Numbered from the stretch's first letter, positions 1 through 11,476 are shown. The stretch: 64,000 nucleotides of DNA from Pseudovirgaria hyperparasitica (GCF_010093815.1 NW_022985550.1:695074-759073), one strand, 5' to 3'. Notes: generated from the letters alone by a model not told the origin. Numbers and translations: made by a program.

Positions 1-341
1 CGTCCGTGTACGAAGATCTCGCCCTGGCTCTGAGCCGGTACTCGTCCAAAGATCCAGTTCCATGCAAACCGAAGGTCTCGCGGGGGTCCACGCTGCCTCA
101 ACAGGCTCTGGTGAGCTAGACGAGCCATCCGTAGGGATTCGTCAAAGGCAGGTCGGTATTCATATCTAGCACATGATGGATGGAAGGCATAAGTTTGGTG
201 TACTTGCGAGGAAGAATGAAGCGGATTCCCTCGCGAAAGACTAGAAGTATCACCCACCAGCGGACGGACACGTACAGCTGCTAGCGAACGAGAAGTGAAG
301 AGTGCTATAAGAAGCGTAAGCGAAAGTATGGAAGAAAACAT
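1..341 (-). CDS. Secreted protein, 5' part only (runs off the left edge)
   Basis: An ATG at 341 opens a minus-strand frame that stays open for 113 codons to the window edge with no intron needed. Residues 1-21 form a clear signal peptide: a hydrophobic core around LSLTLLIALF, then a likely cleavage site near SRSLA/AV. The mature part has one cysteine (HPSCARYEYRP) followed by a helical-looking stretch (FDESLRMARLAHQSLL) and an aromatic patch (FAWNWIFG). A Cys followed by a helix of Ala/Met/Leu is seen in some secreted fungal metalloproteases and effector families, but no catalytic motif lies in the visible part, so no function is assigned. AT-rich DNA lies directly upstream (345-560). Confidence is for a real secreted-protein gene. 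Confidence 0.6.
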   Translation of the reverse strand, partial: MFSSILSLTLLIALFTSRSLAAVRVRPLVGDTSSLSRGNPLHSSSQVHQTYAFHPSCARYEYRPAFDESLRMARLAHQSLLRQRGPPRDLRFAWNWIFGRVPAQSQGEIFVHG

Positions 342-344
342 TAT

Positions 345-876
345 ACTTAGAAAGAAGTGTATCGTAAAAGCCCTTTTTTTGAGTATAGAAGGGATTATAG
401 TAAGGTTATAGAATGCCTAGTAAAATTTAAAGCTTTCGAATGTCACTATAGACCATAAATCGCGCATGCTTTGCCTTAGTATTCTATATATATATATATA
501 TAGAGACAAGTATATTTTTCTTTCTGTATAGAGCTCGGGTACATATTATGGATATATTTTAGATAGCAGGACAGGGGCAGGGGTCCACCGATCGCCGACG
601 TACCTCCGCGCGCAATTCCTACAGTACTACTAATATATGTATCCTTAGGTATATTTGCTTTATAGTACTCTGATTATCAGACATAAGTAGTTTGTAATTA
701 AAGGCGACGTCGTAGAACTATACTATGAAGATGATTGTAGATTAGCGATCAGTGATTATCTTGGACCCCTATTAGGAGTTATTCATGTACACAGCGTGGA
801 TACAATAATAGGACATCAATAAGGGTCGTTCGCCGCCAAGTCTTCAGAGCGAGACAGGATAAGAGAGATCCATCCG
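345..876. other. AT-rich intergenic DNA, RIP-like
   Basis: No frame of interest was found. The stretch is rich in TpA steps, including a (TA)n run at about 486-503, with mixed-composition DNA around 560-620. It resembles decayed repeat DNA; no family can be named. Confidence 0.5.
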
Positions 877-1219
877 TCTGTAACTATGGATTTTAGCGCG
901 ACTCTTGGCACGCGTTTTTCGCGCATCTTCGCATGGATTCTTGAAACCCCATAATTACTATTCTTAATACCTATATGATTCCTAGAGAAGAATTAGAGAA
1001 GACAGGTCAAATATAGATTTCTCGATTTTTCTTCCTTTATAGACCTTTCAAACTATGAAACGGTCTAAGAAATATTCTTAAATATAAGATAAGTATAACA
1101 GCACCTAACACTATCTTTTATATAGATATATCTAGAGATTTAGATTTTATAACCTAGTAAAAGGAGGATAGTGTTTGCGCGCGACGCGTGCCAGGAGTCG
1201 CGCTGAAAAAAGTTACAGA
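877..1219. mobile_element. Short inverted-repeat element, MITE-like and decayed
   Basis: The two ends are inverted copies. Positions 895-915 match the reverse complement of 1184-1204 at 20 of 21 bases. The match continues outward to TCTGTAACT at 877-885 against AGTTACAGA at 1211-1219, with a small indel, and inward through a CGCGC block. The arms are GC-rich and the roughly 270 bp between them is strongly AT-rich with no coding frame. This looks like a miniature inverted-repeat element or the ends of a deleted DNA transposon whose core was damaged by RIP. No clear target-site duplication was seen and no second copy lies in the window. A plain DNA hairpin of other origin cannot be excluded. 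Confidence 0.5.
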
Positions 1220-1596
1220 ATGTCTTGTCTGGTACACAGCTCGCGACTACTTCAAGATTCATGGTTCAGTCACTCATCAACCAACAAAGTAACAGCTCAT
1301 TTGTAGTGTTCATCCAACCATTCATTGTCTGAATCGAAACTGCACAATCCTTCCTTTGTTACCACAATCCCATATAACGCCTCTCCATCGCATTACTATT
1401 CCCTTTGGCCGAACGCCCTGTGGCCCGCGGGTATCAAGAATGAAAAATTCCAATGCTTATCAGACACTCTATGCGTACGCACGAGAACAGAAAGGATGCA
1501 AAGAAGCACACTAAGTAGCCACTTCCGTAGACGAATTGGCCAGAAGAACATGAGAAACCCCAAATGGAGCCACGTCTAGAATACCCCAGGCTGTTT

Positions 1597-2437
1597 TTAC
1601 AGCACAAATGCAACAACACCAGCAAGCAATGCACCAAAGCCGAAGCTTGTCTTGATCACACTACCAGCACCTTGAGACGGGCTCGGCTCAGAGCCAGTGG
1701 GTGTCGCCGGAGGGTTGTAAGTCGGGGCGCCGGTAGGGGGCGCAGTGCCATTCGGACCAACGACCGACGAAAAACCACCAGAAGGTGAAGGTGAACCGGT
1801 ACCGACAGGGGATGCCGGAGTGCCAGCGGTGAGCATGGTGAAGTTGGCGCAAGTGATACGAGTGCTGTTGGAATAGTGGATCACGATGGAACGGTTGCCA
1901 AAGAAAGCGCCGATGCCCTCCTTGAGCGAGGCGTACTGATCGTCGTACGACGCGGTGAATGATGTGCCGCTCATGGCCCCGTGCTTGCCTGAGAGATCAC
2001 CAACTTCGCAGGTCTCGGGCTTCTCTTTGTCACACTTGGGGGCAGCGGGCGTGTTGCCTCGCTCGTAGGGGTCGAGATGGGCGAGGGTCTTGGTGCAATT
2101 GCCATCCTCAGGAACAGGCATAGCGTGGAGGTGGTAGCCTTTGCAGTGTTAGCAAGAGTAGATATGGTTACGAAAGATCCAGAGTCTGCATACCCCAAGG
2201 ACCACCGGCTTCTGGTAGACCCGAGACAGAGACTTCGAAGTGAACACCCTTCCCGTCTGGGTTGCTCTCGGCTTTTACGGTTCCTCGAACAGTGTTCTTC
2301 TCACTTATTGGGAAAGTGGCGACATAGTGAGCGCCAACAGGGTTATCGCTGATGATAGCAGCATCACCAAGCTTCCCAGTCGTTTGGGCAGCTACACTGG
2401 TGGTGAGCAAAGCGGAGATAAGAGCGTAAGAGCGCAT
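1597..2437 (-). CDS. Cu-only superoxide dismutase, secreted and GPI-anchored
   Basis: Two exons, 2437-2194 and 2138-1597, joined over a 55-nt GT-AG intron, give 261 aa. The order is: signal peptide (MRSYALISALLTTSVAA), a SOD-type beta barrel, a Ser/Thr/Pro-rich stalk from about residue 195, and a hydrophobic C-terminal tail that fits a GPI signal. Splicing restores WGYHLHAMPVP with the copper-binding HxH; further histidines lie in SGKHGAMSG and SIVIHYSN, and Cys in GNC and ITC can make the usual disulfide. Zinc-loop ligands of Cu/Zn SODs are not apparent, as in the Candida SOD4/5 type. Members of this family turn extracellular superoxide into peroxide at the cell wall. The function by family is secure; its role in host interaction is inference. 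Confidence 0.85.
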
Positions 2438-4358
2438 GTCGACGGCGAGGTTGTGATTAAAGACAGGTTGTCGGATAGAAGATGGGTGTAATCAGTGCTG
2501 AAGAAACCCAGGAATATGTCAAAGAGTCTTTAGGCCGCTACAACGCTTGTGAGTGAGGTGTTACTAATGATTATGGAGAGTATGATTGGGGTTAAGGAAC
2601 CTTAACGCTGACGAAGAGACGAGGTAGAACAGTGTTTATAGCACCTTTGGGTGGTCGAGAAAGCAAGGAAGGAACAACGAGGCCTAGGTATGAGGTTGGA
2701 AGGAACTTACATGATATGAAGAACAACAACAACAATAGTGAGGATGGGCAAATCGAGCAAGCGCGGCTCAGCTTTGATAGGCCAGGCGATGGCAAAATAG
2801 TTTGTTGAAGTTCCTGCGGCGTAGTCTTGTAATGTCTTTGTATTAAGGAGCTGGGGTGTGGGAATGTGGAGAGATGGGAGAAGTTGAGGCTCGCGGAATG
2901 TTTTACGGAAATAGAGCAACGAGGGTGGTGATGGGTCTGTTTAATTAAGCAGGGGATGGCAACGAGGCAGAACAATTGTACAGAGCCGTTGTTACAGGAA
3001 TAGAAGAGTAGCAGGAGTTAGTGAAGGCGTCAAAAGTAGACTGGGCGCTTAAAGCGATGGTGGACGTGAAGGAGTAGTAAAAGCGCGTAAATTGTGGAAG
3101 CCGGGCTGGGCAATAGGTCAAGAGTTATATAATGATACGAGGGTCTAAATACATGTAAGTGAAGAAGACATGCGCGGGATGCAAAAAGGGCCGGCAGGAG
3201 GAATATATGAATCGCTGCACATGCTGCACATCGCAACGACAGATCCCAGACCCACAACAAGGCGAAGAGGATTGCGGCGTGAGCTTGACAGAAAATAGCA
3301 AGGCTTTGCTCGTCTGATGCTCGGGACGCTGAGTAAATTCGCGTTCTTGGACGACGTTTCACATACATAGATTATCCCATTCCATGACAACTGTATACAC
3401 AATACACAGTGGAGGTGATGATGTTGATGCGGGAAAAAAGCAGCTGCAAGCGCCGCAGCCCAACCAGAAGCAGCCAAGCGCAGTTGTTTTGAAACCAGCG
3501 ACAACACGACTCAGGGGCTCCCCATGGATGATTGGCCATCGTATGCCAATTATACTTATTCCTACAGGCCAATGCTATCAAAACAGACCACTTGGCCGCG
3601 AGTCTCTATCGCTGTGCTGCAGCCAGATGCGTATTCGTGCTCCGTCTCACCGCAGTCAACAACCTGGAAGTGCTTCTAAGCGCCCCTAGCAGCACGACTG
3701 TCGTCAAACATAATTGCGCACCTGCAGCGCTCGACGTCCAGCCGAGCTCTTGCGCCTATGCACTCCTGCGGCGTATCGTTGTCTACTACGTACTAATTAA
3801 TACGCATTCTGTTCTATTCATACCTAACCAGGTTCAAGTCCCAGTCTTGACTCATGATCTCGGCAGCCAGCCCTCCGGCCGCTCGGGAGACGCCTCCTGC
3901 TTCTACGTCCACCTAATTACCCTGCAGCCTGCATGTTCGTCTTGCCGTCTCACCTCTAGATCTGGCCAGCGGGGGATTATATGGGCACACTTTCTGCCGT
4001 GTGGCAGTGTCTGTCAGCTTCATAGCCTGCAGCAGCCTAGAAAGCTTATTGACAGCTTGTCACTGGCAGATTGCGAGTACATGGCGCGGTCATGACTGTT
4101 GATCTACAAGCACAAGAGTGCCACAGCCTAATGATCCGTCCCCCTAATTTCCCTCAAGTCCCCGTTAGGCATTTATAATTTCGTCGAGCTATAAGCCGAT
4201 ATCTGTATGCATTCGAGGCACATTCATCCAGGGAGAACCGCAAGCCACGAACGATGTAGCCTGTTTTAAACCCGCAACCAGCCTCGAACAACCATTGCCA
4301 AGCAATTTCATCACAGTGAAACCGTCCATATATGCAATAAAGCTCTCCTTCACAATTT
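2438..4358. other. Intergenic, no supported gene
   Basis: About 1.9 kb between the SOD start and the 3' end of the RtcB-like gene. On the minus strand the part next to the SOD gene is pyrimidine-rich and may be its leader and promoter. An (ACA)n run lies near 2725. The open frames here (for example 3532-4095, +) have no domain, signal peptide or splice pattern that would support a gene. Confidence 0.6.
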
Positions 4359-6091
4359 CTACCTCCCTTCATTTCTGACCTTGTAACTCACTCGCGGCCG
4401 ACACCAGCCCAATACCTCAGCCACGTCTGCTCGAACCAGATCTTCCGCGACCCGGTACACGTCCTTGTACGCCTCCGGTGCTTCCTCGAACACCAGCTGC
4501 TTCTCGTCGCAAATGACCCATGTCCCACCACGTATGTCAGATCCATCTTTTGCGTGAGGTCGCTGGAACAATACAGAGGTGGGGACGGTGAGCCTCTCTG
4601 CCTTGCCCCATCGGTTTGTCATCGCCAGGTATGCGTTCGCGCGGGACATGCTGCGTCCAGCACCGTGTGCAAGCGAGAGAGCATTGTCGAGGCCAAACTT
4701 CGTGCTTGCCGTAAAGCGCGGTCGAAGAATGAGCGTTGGTGTTCCCCGCGATCCTGGCAGCGGGAGGATGTTTAACGGTTTGTTTGTGCTTGGATTATAG
4801 GTCGGCGCAGCTCCTTTACGGTGGATGTATACGTACTCGTCTCCTGGAACGATCGTGGGAGCGTCCGAAGATAGCGCTAGCGAGGTAGCTTGCTGAATGT
4901 CTATGCATTCTGGGCTTCGCGGAGGCCATCTCGTTCGTTCGACGTTGTTGTGCCAGATGTCAACTACTTTGCGCTGCTGAAGAGTCTTCTTGACGTCAGC
5001 TATAGACATGTCGGAGTCAACTTGACACTTGTTCTGACCCAATGCCCACGCGTCTTCTCCCGGTTCGAGACAAGAGAGGAATCTCAGCGCGATCAAGTCT
5101 CGGTTGCATTTTGCCCAATTACAAGCGCGGTCGTGCTCCTTCATATACGCCTTCGCCTTCTCGTCATCTTCATGTAGGCTGTCTTGTGAAGCTGAGGTGT
5201 ATCGCTTGAGGATGTCACCTCCGTATCCACGAGATCCAGAATGTACGAGTAGAATCACTTCATTCTCTAGTAGAGCTGATGAGCCTTGCTCAACCACTTG
5301 GATTTCCGCAAAGTGATTGCCTGCCCCAATCGTACCTAGTGACTCATCCCATTCCGCACCAGCCGAATGTGATTCATGCCCTTCCGTCAGCCAGGCCTCC
5401 CGCTCAGTCTGTGACCGCCATGGCCCCTCAAGCCCATGAAGCTTCTCGCCTACCTTCTTCCCTTTGTCGTCGTCGACTTGTGATCTCTTTAGCGTGGTTC
5501 TATACCAAGACATTCCACATCCAATGTCACCTCCTATCAACGGCGGATGAATCCATCGCTTGGACACAAACACCGCACCGATCGGGTATTTCGACCCAGG
5601 ATGAAGATCTGGCTGGCCACAAGCGTGCACAAGTCCAGGTAAGGTCCGTACAGTATTTTCAATCTGCGCGATTGACTGTGAATCTACTAGTGCGTTTTTC
5701 GCGAGTACGTGGATCGAACAATCTGGACTGGGCACAGCTGTATGACGTCAATTGCGACACCACAGACTCCAGTAGTGATCAACTTACGCCCGTCTTCAGG
5801 AGTTGGCTCCTTCCTCACCCCTACATACCCCTCGCCTGCAGATACAAGAAGTATAACATCGTCTCGCAGTGCATCGAGCCAGTCTTGCTCTTGGAGGAGC
5901 TCTCGTCCGTCGCGGAAAACGAAGATTCGGCTACCTTTCCTGAACTTGAGTTTGGTCTGCGCAGTCTTAATTACAAGCGCTCTACAGGATTCTCTGTCGG
6001 CTGGATTGCGAGAAAGGGTGAGTGGGAGGAGTAAGGGCGCTCTTTGGGATTGGTTCGTGTTTAATGCGACGGTGATACGTTTCGTAGGCAT
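4359..6091 (-). CDS. rtcB: RtcB-family RNA ligase with an extra N-terminal domain
   Basis: Exon 1 is 6091-5788 and exon 2 is 5722-4359; the 65-nt intron has donor GTAAGT and acceptor CCAG, giving 555 aa. From about residue 130 the protein is a full RtcB domain with the metal and GTP machinery in place: PDLHPG, GGDIGCG (D167, C170), GAGNHFAE (N237, H238), LLVHSGSRG (H262), WHN (H359), HRKGA (402-406) and the guanylated histidine H454 in HGAGR. RtcB joins 2',3'-cyclic phosphate to 5'-OH RNA ends using GTP. Residues 1-101 precede this core and read like a ubiquitin-fold/CIDE-N or doublecortin-type domain (FVFRDGRELL, then LRDDVILLVSAGEGYVG). Start chosen at MPTKRI; upstream in-frame codons exist. 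Fungal tRNA splicing normally uses Trl1, so the substrate here is open. Confidence 0.88.
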
Positions 6092-7178
6092 CTTTGCTGA
6101 CAGGCTGGAGATGGATGGACAGATTGCGCTAGCCAGATCCATTGGGAGTCTTTGGGTTCTTTGGCAATGTGTTTCCCTCTTCAATTCTGATTTTGCTGAG
6201 GCCTATTTCTATGGATATCTTGAAGGGTATACAGCACACTTAAATGTATCAACTCACTTATTTCATCCTCTCCATTTGCCGTATCAGTCCGTCAATGAAA
6301 CAAGGCTTGGGGCCAAAGCATGTGTGCACCGCCCCATGCTAAGTCAATTAGCGAGTGCTTCACTGTGATTCATCTGACGCTGCTCTAGAAGATGAAACAT
6401 TACACAGAGTGCTGCCTAGAGCGTTCATCTCTTTCTCCCTTTTCATCCCGAATCCAATCAGGCATTGTTGACCACTTGCTGTCTGAGTCATCATATGACT
6501 GTTTCCAAGGTTGGCACCTGCACAGAACGAAACTCATGGACGGCTGGACAGGAGTAGACAGAACCTCAACGATATGTTCATAAACTCGATAAGGTCTCTG
6601 AACTTAGCTTTGTCTACTATTACTTACGTGCTCTAGGACACTTGAGACTCGACAGACAGACATTACCCGTAAAGATAACATAATATATTCATACTATCCG
6701 GGATCTTAACCACATTCGGCCATACCAACCAGAAAACAAGCGGTCCCGTTCGCTCCCGCCTATTTAAGCTGGTTAGGGGTGGATTAGTAGTTAGGTGGGT
6801 GACCACTAGCGAATACCCACTGCTGAATGTTTTGCGTTTTGGCCCCTGAATCAAAGAGAGACTATATGGAATTAAAGCATTCGTTCTATCATCACATCAA
6901 GTATGTTTGGACATACGATATTATAGCTAATTAGCACTGGAGAGACAGCATGATATTATTAGACCGACCATGTAGCATGAACTACTTAATGAAAACCGAG
7001 ATTTCGCAGGAGTGATATCAAAAGCTCTGGGAAGTGGTAACGTAGCATGTCAAGGCAGATGGTTCAGCACAGTAAATGTACTTATTTACATAGTATAATT
7101 ACAATACGAGGCAGCTGATATACATGTCCAATGCGCCAGTTTATATAATGCTCGCTACTACAAAGCGAAAATAGGAGC
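6092..7178. other. Intergenic, no supported gene
   Basis: About 1.1 kb holding the promoter side of the RtcB-like gene and the 3' flank of uS5m. Only short frames are present and no RNA gene was recognised. Confidence 0.6.
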
Positions 7179-8650
7179 TCATAGAGTCTTGCCCCCATAG
7201 TATACCTTGCGCACATCCACCAGCTTTCGCCCTCTTCCTCTGGCGATATCTTCGGGTAGCTTTTGTTTGTGCAGAGCCTCGAAGGTCGCCTTAACGATGT
7301 TCATAGGGTTTCGTGACCGCGGAACGGATGCTCTGATGTCCTGAATACCAGCCATCTTGCAGATTTCGAAGATAATGTGCATGGCACGGTTGCCGAATCC
7401 TTGATGAAAAAATAATGTCAGAATGTGTAACGTGCATGATGTTTGATGAACTTACCTGGATGCTTCGCAGTCAAGGTAACCTCAGTCGCACCAACTTTGG
7501 CAAAAACCTCGCCATAAATAGTCCTATTCTCATAACGAAGAATCGGCTTCATGTTTCTGATCGCTCGCGCCCTTGCCTGCGCAGCTGCTTCGGTGGGTTC
7601 TGTCGACTTTCCATGACCGATACCAATCATACCATTGCGATTACCAGCAACTGCAAACATGGATGAAGATCCTATCTTGCCCATTCGAGTCTGGTTAACA
7701 ACATGTCTTCGAACAAGGACTTTGGTATAGATCTTTCTCAAGTCATCAGCAGACAGGCCAGTGCGCAGCATCGACCTCGTCATGGAGGGATCTTCTTCAT
7801 CAGCTATATCGGTCGCAGTGTTTCTCGAGATTCTGTCCGAGAGACGTGGTAGCTCTGCAGCCGTTGCTTTTAGCTGCTGTTGTTCGAGGAGCTTATAAGT
7901 TTCCTCATTAGGCGCATTGAAGAGGGTACGTGGATTCGTTGCAAACTTTTCCCAGTCTACTTCCATTTCTTCTAACCAACCTTCCTCTGCTCGATCTTCT
8001 GTATCTTCGCTCGCTTGCCATTTCCCGGTGTTGACGTATTTCTTCCCTGACGACTGTATGAATTCGGCAAGCTTTGCATATAGCTGATCTTCAGTTTTTA
8101 AGTTGATATCCTCGCCCTGTTTGAGTGGCCAGGCTGTGGTGTCTTTCTGTTGCTTGTCGTATAAATAGTCGATTTTGGAAAAGTCATCATCATTGTACTT
8201 AATCCGGGCGCCGTCGCGCCTGATCTTTCCTTGTGTGAGGAAGTCCCTGTCATCAATCGAGTGTTCCGCAGCGCGAATAGCAGCCACTTGTGCAGGTGTG
8301 TAGGCTAGTTTCAGCGCTTCCTTATGCTCCTTCCCATATCGATTATTAATTTGAGCGGCTGCTTTATTGAGCGTGGTGAGTTGGTCTTCTGTGGGCGAAA
8401 AGTTCGACGCCGACATATTATGTTTCCGGAGCCTCCTCTTGGTACTCTGGTCTAGTTCTGAGAAATGTACTAGCTTTCTCTGCAGATCCTGCATAGTTTG
8501 AATGTCATCGGCTCTGATACTGGCATATCGTGGACGGCGTCGGGCGCAGACGGCGGAAGAAGTGTGAAAGAGTCGGAGGTCGCTCGGGGACGATCGTAGG
8601 AAGGCATTTGACTTTGATAGAAGAGACTTTGCAGGACTCGAGACGCTCAT
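7179..8650 (-). CDS. MRPS5: Mitochondrial small-subunit ribosomal protein uS5m
   Basis: Exons 8650-7456 and 7399-7179 with a 56-nt intron (CCAG|GTAAGT ... CAAG) give 471 aa. An N-terminal Ser/Arg-rich stretch ([20 protein letters not shown]) looks like a mitochondrial targeting peptide. Residues from about 300 on are the S5 fold: the dsRBD-like N-domain ([20 protein letters not shown], then GIGHGKS), followed by the C-domain, which splicing completes ([35 protein letters not shown]). The protein belongs to the decoding and entry side of the mitochondrial 30S-like subunit. The long fungal-type N-terminal extension (about 280 aa) is normal for mitoribosomal S5. The start is divergent from TRM2, 160 bp away, so the two genes probably share a promoter. 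Confidence 0.92.
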
Positions 8651-8810
8651 GATGGCACTGCTTGATGCGCACCAGGCAATCAATCAGGTAGACGTGCACG
8701 TTGATGATTTATAAATGTAAAGGTTAGAGCTCTAAAGGCCTTGGCGTGGCGCGCCATGCATCAAAAATAAATGTCTGTGCTCTCGAAAGGACTCACAGCT
8801 TGAGCTTCAC

Positions 8811-10583
8811 ATGATCTACAAGGCAGTATTTCAGTGGCCTTTACGAGCCCTACCAACAACTTATCAAAGACTCTGCGGTCGTGGTATGGCTTCTGCTAAT
8901 ATAATTCTCCCTGGCGTCCAACGCAACTATGCACCACCCAAAAGACAACGCGATGGATATTCTCAGTATAAATTCAAGAACAAAAGACAAAAGGGCAAGA
9001 CAAGCAATGGAGGAAGTACCCTTGGAGACCATGATGAGGTGCTACTTCTAGACGTCAAGGCTCTACTGGCGACACATGCGTCTCCTGACGACATCGTCGA
9101 CAACATCGACAGTCAAGAGCCGCTTGTGTCTGAGACCGAGCATAACGCCAAGTCCCTGCCTGAGCTGAAAACAGAACTGTCATTGACAGTACAGGTCATT
9201 TCGTCGACAGGGGATGGACTAGCGACTCGGGAGGAGGATCCAGGACATGTTTACGTGGTTCCGTTTACTGCACCAGGCGACAGAGTCAAAGCCAGAGTTT
9301 TCAGGCATACCCCTAATAACTACTCGATGACGGACTTTCTGGAAGTCGAGTCACCTTCAGGATACCGAGACGACTCGTTGATCAAATGTCAATATTTCGC
9401 TACTTGCGCTGGATGTCAATTTCAAATGCTCCCCTACAGCTATCAACTCGCGCACAAGCAGCGCATAGTTCAAAAGGCTTACCAAAACTTCTCTAATCTG
9501 TTGCCAGAGCTAGTTCCAAGTGTTGATCTCACGATGGGCTCTCCCCTGGAGTACGGGTATCGTACCAAATTAACGCCACATTTTGATGGTCCGCCGAATG
9601 CAAGGAGGAGCGACGGCCGAAAGGGCCGGGTCGTTGAGTTCGAAGAAGTCCCAAACATTGGCTTCATGAAGAAAGGTACACGACAAACCATCGATATTGA
9701 AGATTGCCCCATTGGCACCGAAGCAGTCCGCAAGGGTATGGGCCGAGAAAGGAAGCGCGTGGCCGAGCAAATCAAAAGCTACCGAAAGGGGGCCACGATA
9801 CTCCTACGAGAGACCACAGAGAGGCTACCAAAGGCATCTCAAACCGGCAACACGGACTCCAAAGAGTCGAATGACGACAACGAGACAGTCATAGTTCTGG
9901 AGGATCGTGGCGAACACGTACATAAGAAGTCATGTATCAGCGACAACAAGGGCAAATCAAAGGAGTACATCGATGACTTCGTATTCGTCAATCCGGCTGG
10001 ATCGTTCTTTCAAAACAACAACTCGATCCTCTCTCCCTTCACGCAGTATATTCGCGAAGTGATCAAGCCCCAAAATGATTCAGGAGCCCCGATCACATAC
10101 TTGGTCGACGCTTACTCTGGCAGCGGCCTCTTTACCATCACCCTATCCTCGCTTTTCCAACGCTCTATCGGCATCGATATCTCTGCCGAATCAATCAATT
10201 CTGCAAACACAAACGCCAAGCTCAACAACCTCCCAGAATCTCAGGCATCTTTCATGGCTGCTGATGCCGAACACTTATTTGCAAAGCTAGACTTCCCTGC
10301 ATCTGAAACCGTAATGATGCTCGACCCTCCCAGGAGCGGATGCAACAAGCCTTTCCTGCGCCAATTACTCGAGTATGGACCTCAGCGAGTCGTGTATGTA
10401 AGTTGCAATGTGCATACACAAGCAAGGGACGTCGGCATTCTCGTCGGTGGCATGAAAGGCATTGATGCTGGTCTCGGAGAGGGCAAGGGCATCTACGAGA
10501 TAGAAAGCTTGAAAGGATTCGATTTCTTCCCACAGACGGGCCACGTGGAAGGTGTTGCTGTATTGAGGAAGAAGTCAGCTTAG
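8811..10583 (+). CDS. TRM2: tRNA (uracil-5-)-methyltransferase TRM2
   Basis: A single uninterrupted exon encodes 590 aa. Order: basic Lys/Arg-rich N-terminus, a TRAM-like RNA-binding region (about 120-185), a Cys cluster (CQYFATCAGCQF), the RNA-contact motif NPAGSFFQNNN, SAM-binding motif I (DAYSGSGLFTI), motif IV (MLDPPRSGC), the catalytic Cys532 in VVYVSCN and the base Glu580 in GHVEG. Enzymes of this class (TrmA/RumA fold) methylate U54 of tRNA using S-adenosylmethionine. ATG 8811 gives a 25-residue leader (MIYKAVFQWPLRALPTTYQR...) before a second ATG at 8886 (MASANI), so two start sites could yield a mitochondrial and a cytosolic/nuclear form; this is inference. Confidence 0.93.
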   Translation: MIYKAVFQWPLRALPTTYQRLCGRGMASANIILPGVQRNYAPPKRQRDGYSQYKFKNKRQKGKTSNGGSTLGDHDEVLLLDVKALLATHASPDDIVDNIDSQEPLVSETEHNAKSLPELKTELSLTVQVISSTGDGLATREEDPGHVYVVPFTAPGDRVKARVFRHTPNNYSMTDFLEVESPSGYRDDSLIKCQYFATCAGCQFQMLPYSYQLAHKQRIVQKAYQNFSNLLPELVPSVDLTMGSPLEYGYRTKLTPHFDGPPNARRSDGRKGRVVEFEEVPNIGFMKKGTRQTIDIEDCPIGTEAVRKGMGRERKRVAEQIKSYRKGATILLRETTERLPKASQTGNTDSKESNDDNETVIVLEDRGEHVHKKSCISDNKGKSKEYIDDFVFVNPAGSFFQNNNSILSPFTQYIREVIKPQNDSGAPITYLVDAYSGSGLFTITLSSLFQRSIGIDISAESINSANTNAKLNNLPESQASFMAADAEHLFAKLDFPASETVMMLDPPRSGCNKPFLRQLLEYGPQRVVYVSCNVHTQARDVGILVGGMKGIDAGLGEGKGIYEIESLKGFDFFPQTGHVEGVAVLRKKSA

Positions 10584-11476
10584 TCTTTGATCTTGATCCT
10601 TCGGGATAGATAAAATGTATAATAAGAGGCTCCTGAATATCCGATAAACCCATCACAAGACCATGGAATGATAAAAACTACGTACATCACGTGTAGCTTC
10701 GCGACCTCAAATATAGACTGGCAACAGAATACGCACGGGTGAGTGGTCCTATATGTCAGGATCCCTGTCCACGCAAACAAGCATCACTTGCTGTAGTGGG
10801 ACCTCCTTCTTAGCCTGTAGAGAACCTACACAATATACCCCAAAATCTATATGCTTGTTATCAAAACAAGAACCATCTACACCCGAATAATGAGTACCGT
10901 TGTGTCGATAACCAGCGGGCTCGTCTTGGTCAGCCTGAGTCTCACAGACACAGAATCATATGAGCCAACCGCTTCGCCACCCTGCCACGTTCCCGTAACC
11001 CCTCTCTGTCTACACACTAAACTAGTCAAATGTGGGGTTATAGCGTCAACGACGGAACGGATGCGCCTGATGTGGAGCGAGCGAACATGTGGTGGATGCG
11101 CAGGTAACCGAGCTAGGACGAGCGGAGCCGCGATAAATCGTCTCGCGGTGGGATCATGGGAGAGCGTTTTCCTCATCTGGTCTCGAGGCGCGCTATGAAT
11201 AAAGAGCTTAGGGGTAGGAGTGGGGTGTAGTAGACAGGGATAGGACTTCGAGAATTGGGAGGTTGTCATGCAAGGAGGACTTGTCATGCGAGAACTCAAT
11301 TATATGCTCGATAAGATTTATGAACCAAGCCGGGTTCATTTGGTCATGCCAAGTTGAGTTGGACAACATGAGGGGTAAATTGTTGATTCAATTTCTCGTT
11401 AGGTGATATATACATGACAGGCAGGTAAAGCTGTGCCTATTTCCTTGAAATTACATTATTTTTTGGTTCATATTGC
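10584..11476. other. Intergenic between two convergent genes
   Basis: Holds the 3' flanks of TRM2 and the aldehyde dehydrogenase. Frames here are short and lack any domain. Nothing else was seen. Confidence 0.6.

Noticed and set aside
3825-3850. B-box-like GGTTCAAGTCCC
   Set aside because: The T-stem does not pair and no A box or tRNA body lies upstream.
3532-4095. 187-codon plus-strand frame upstream of nothing recognisable
   Set aside because: No domain, no splice context, and no protein-like conservation pattern.
5279-6034. 251-codon plus-strand frame over the RtcB gene
   Set aside because: Antisense to strongly conserved RtcB exons; no domain or signal.
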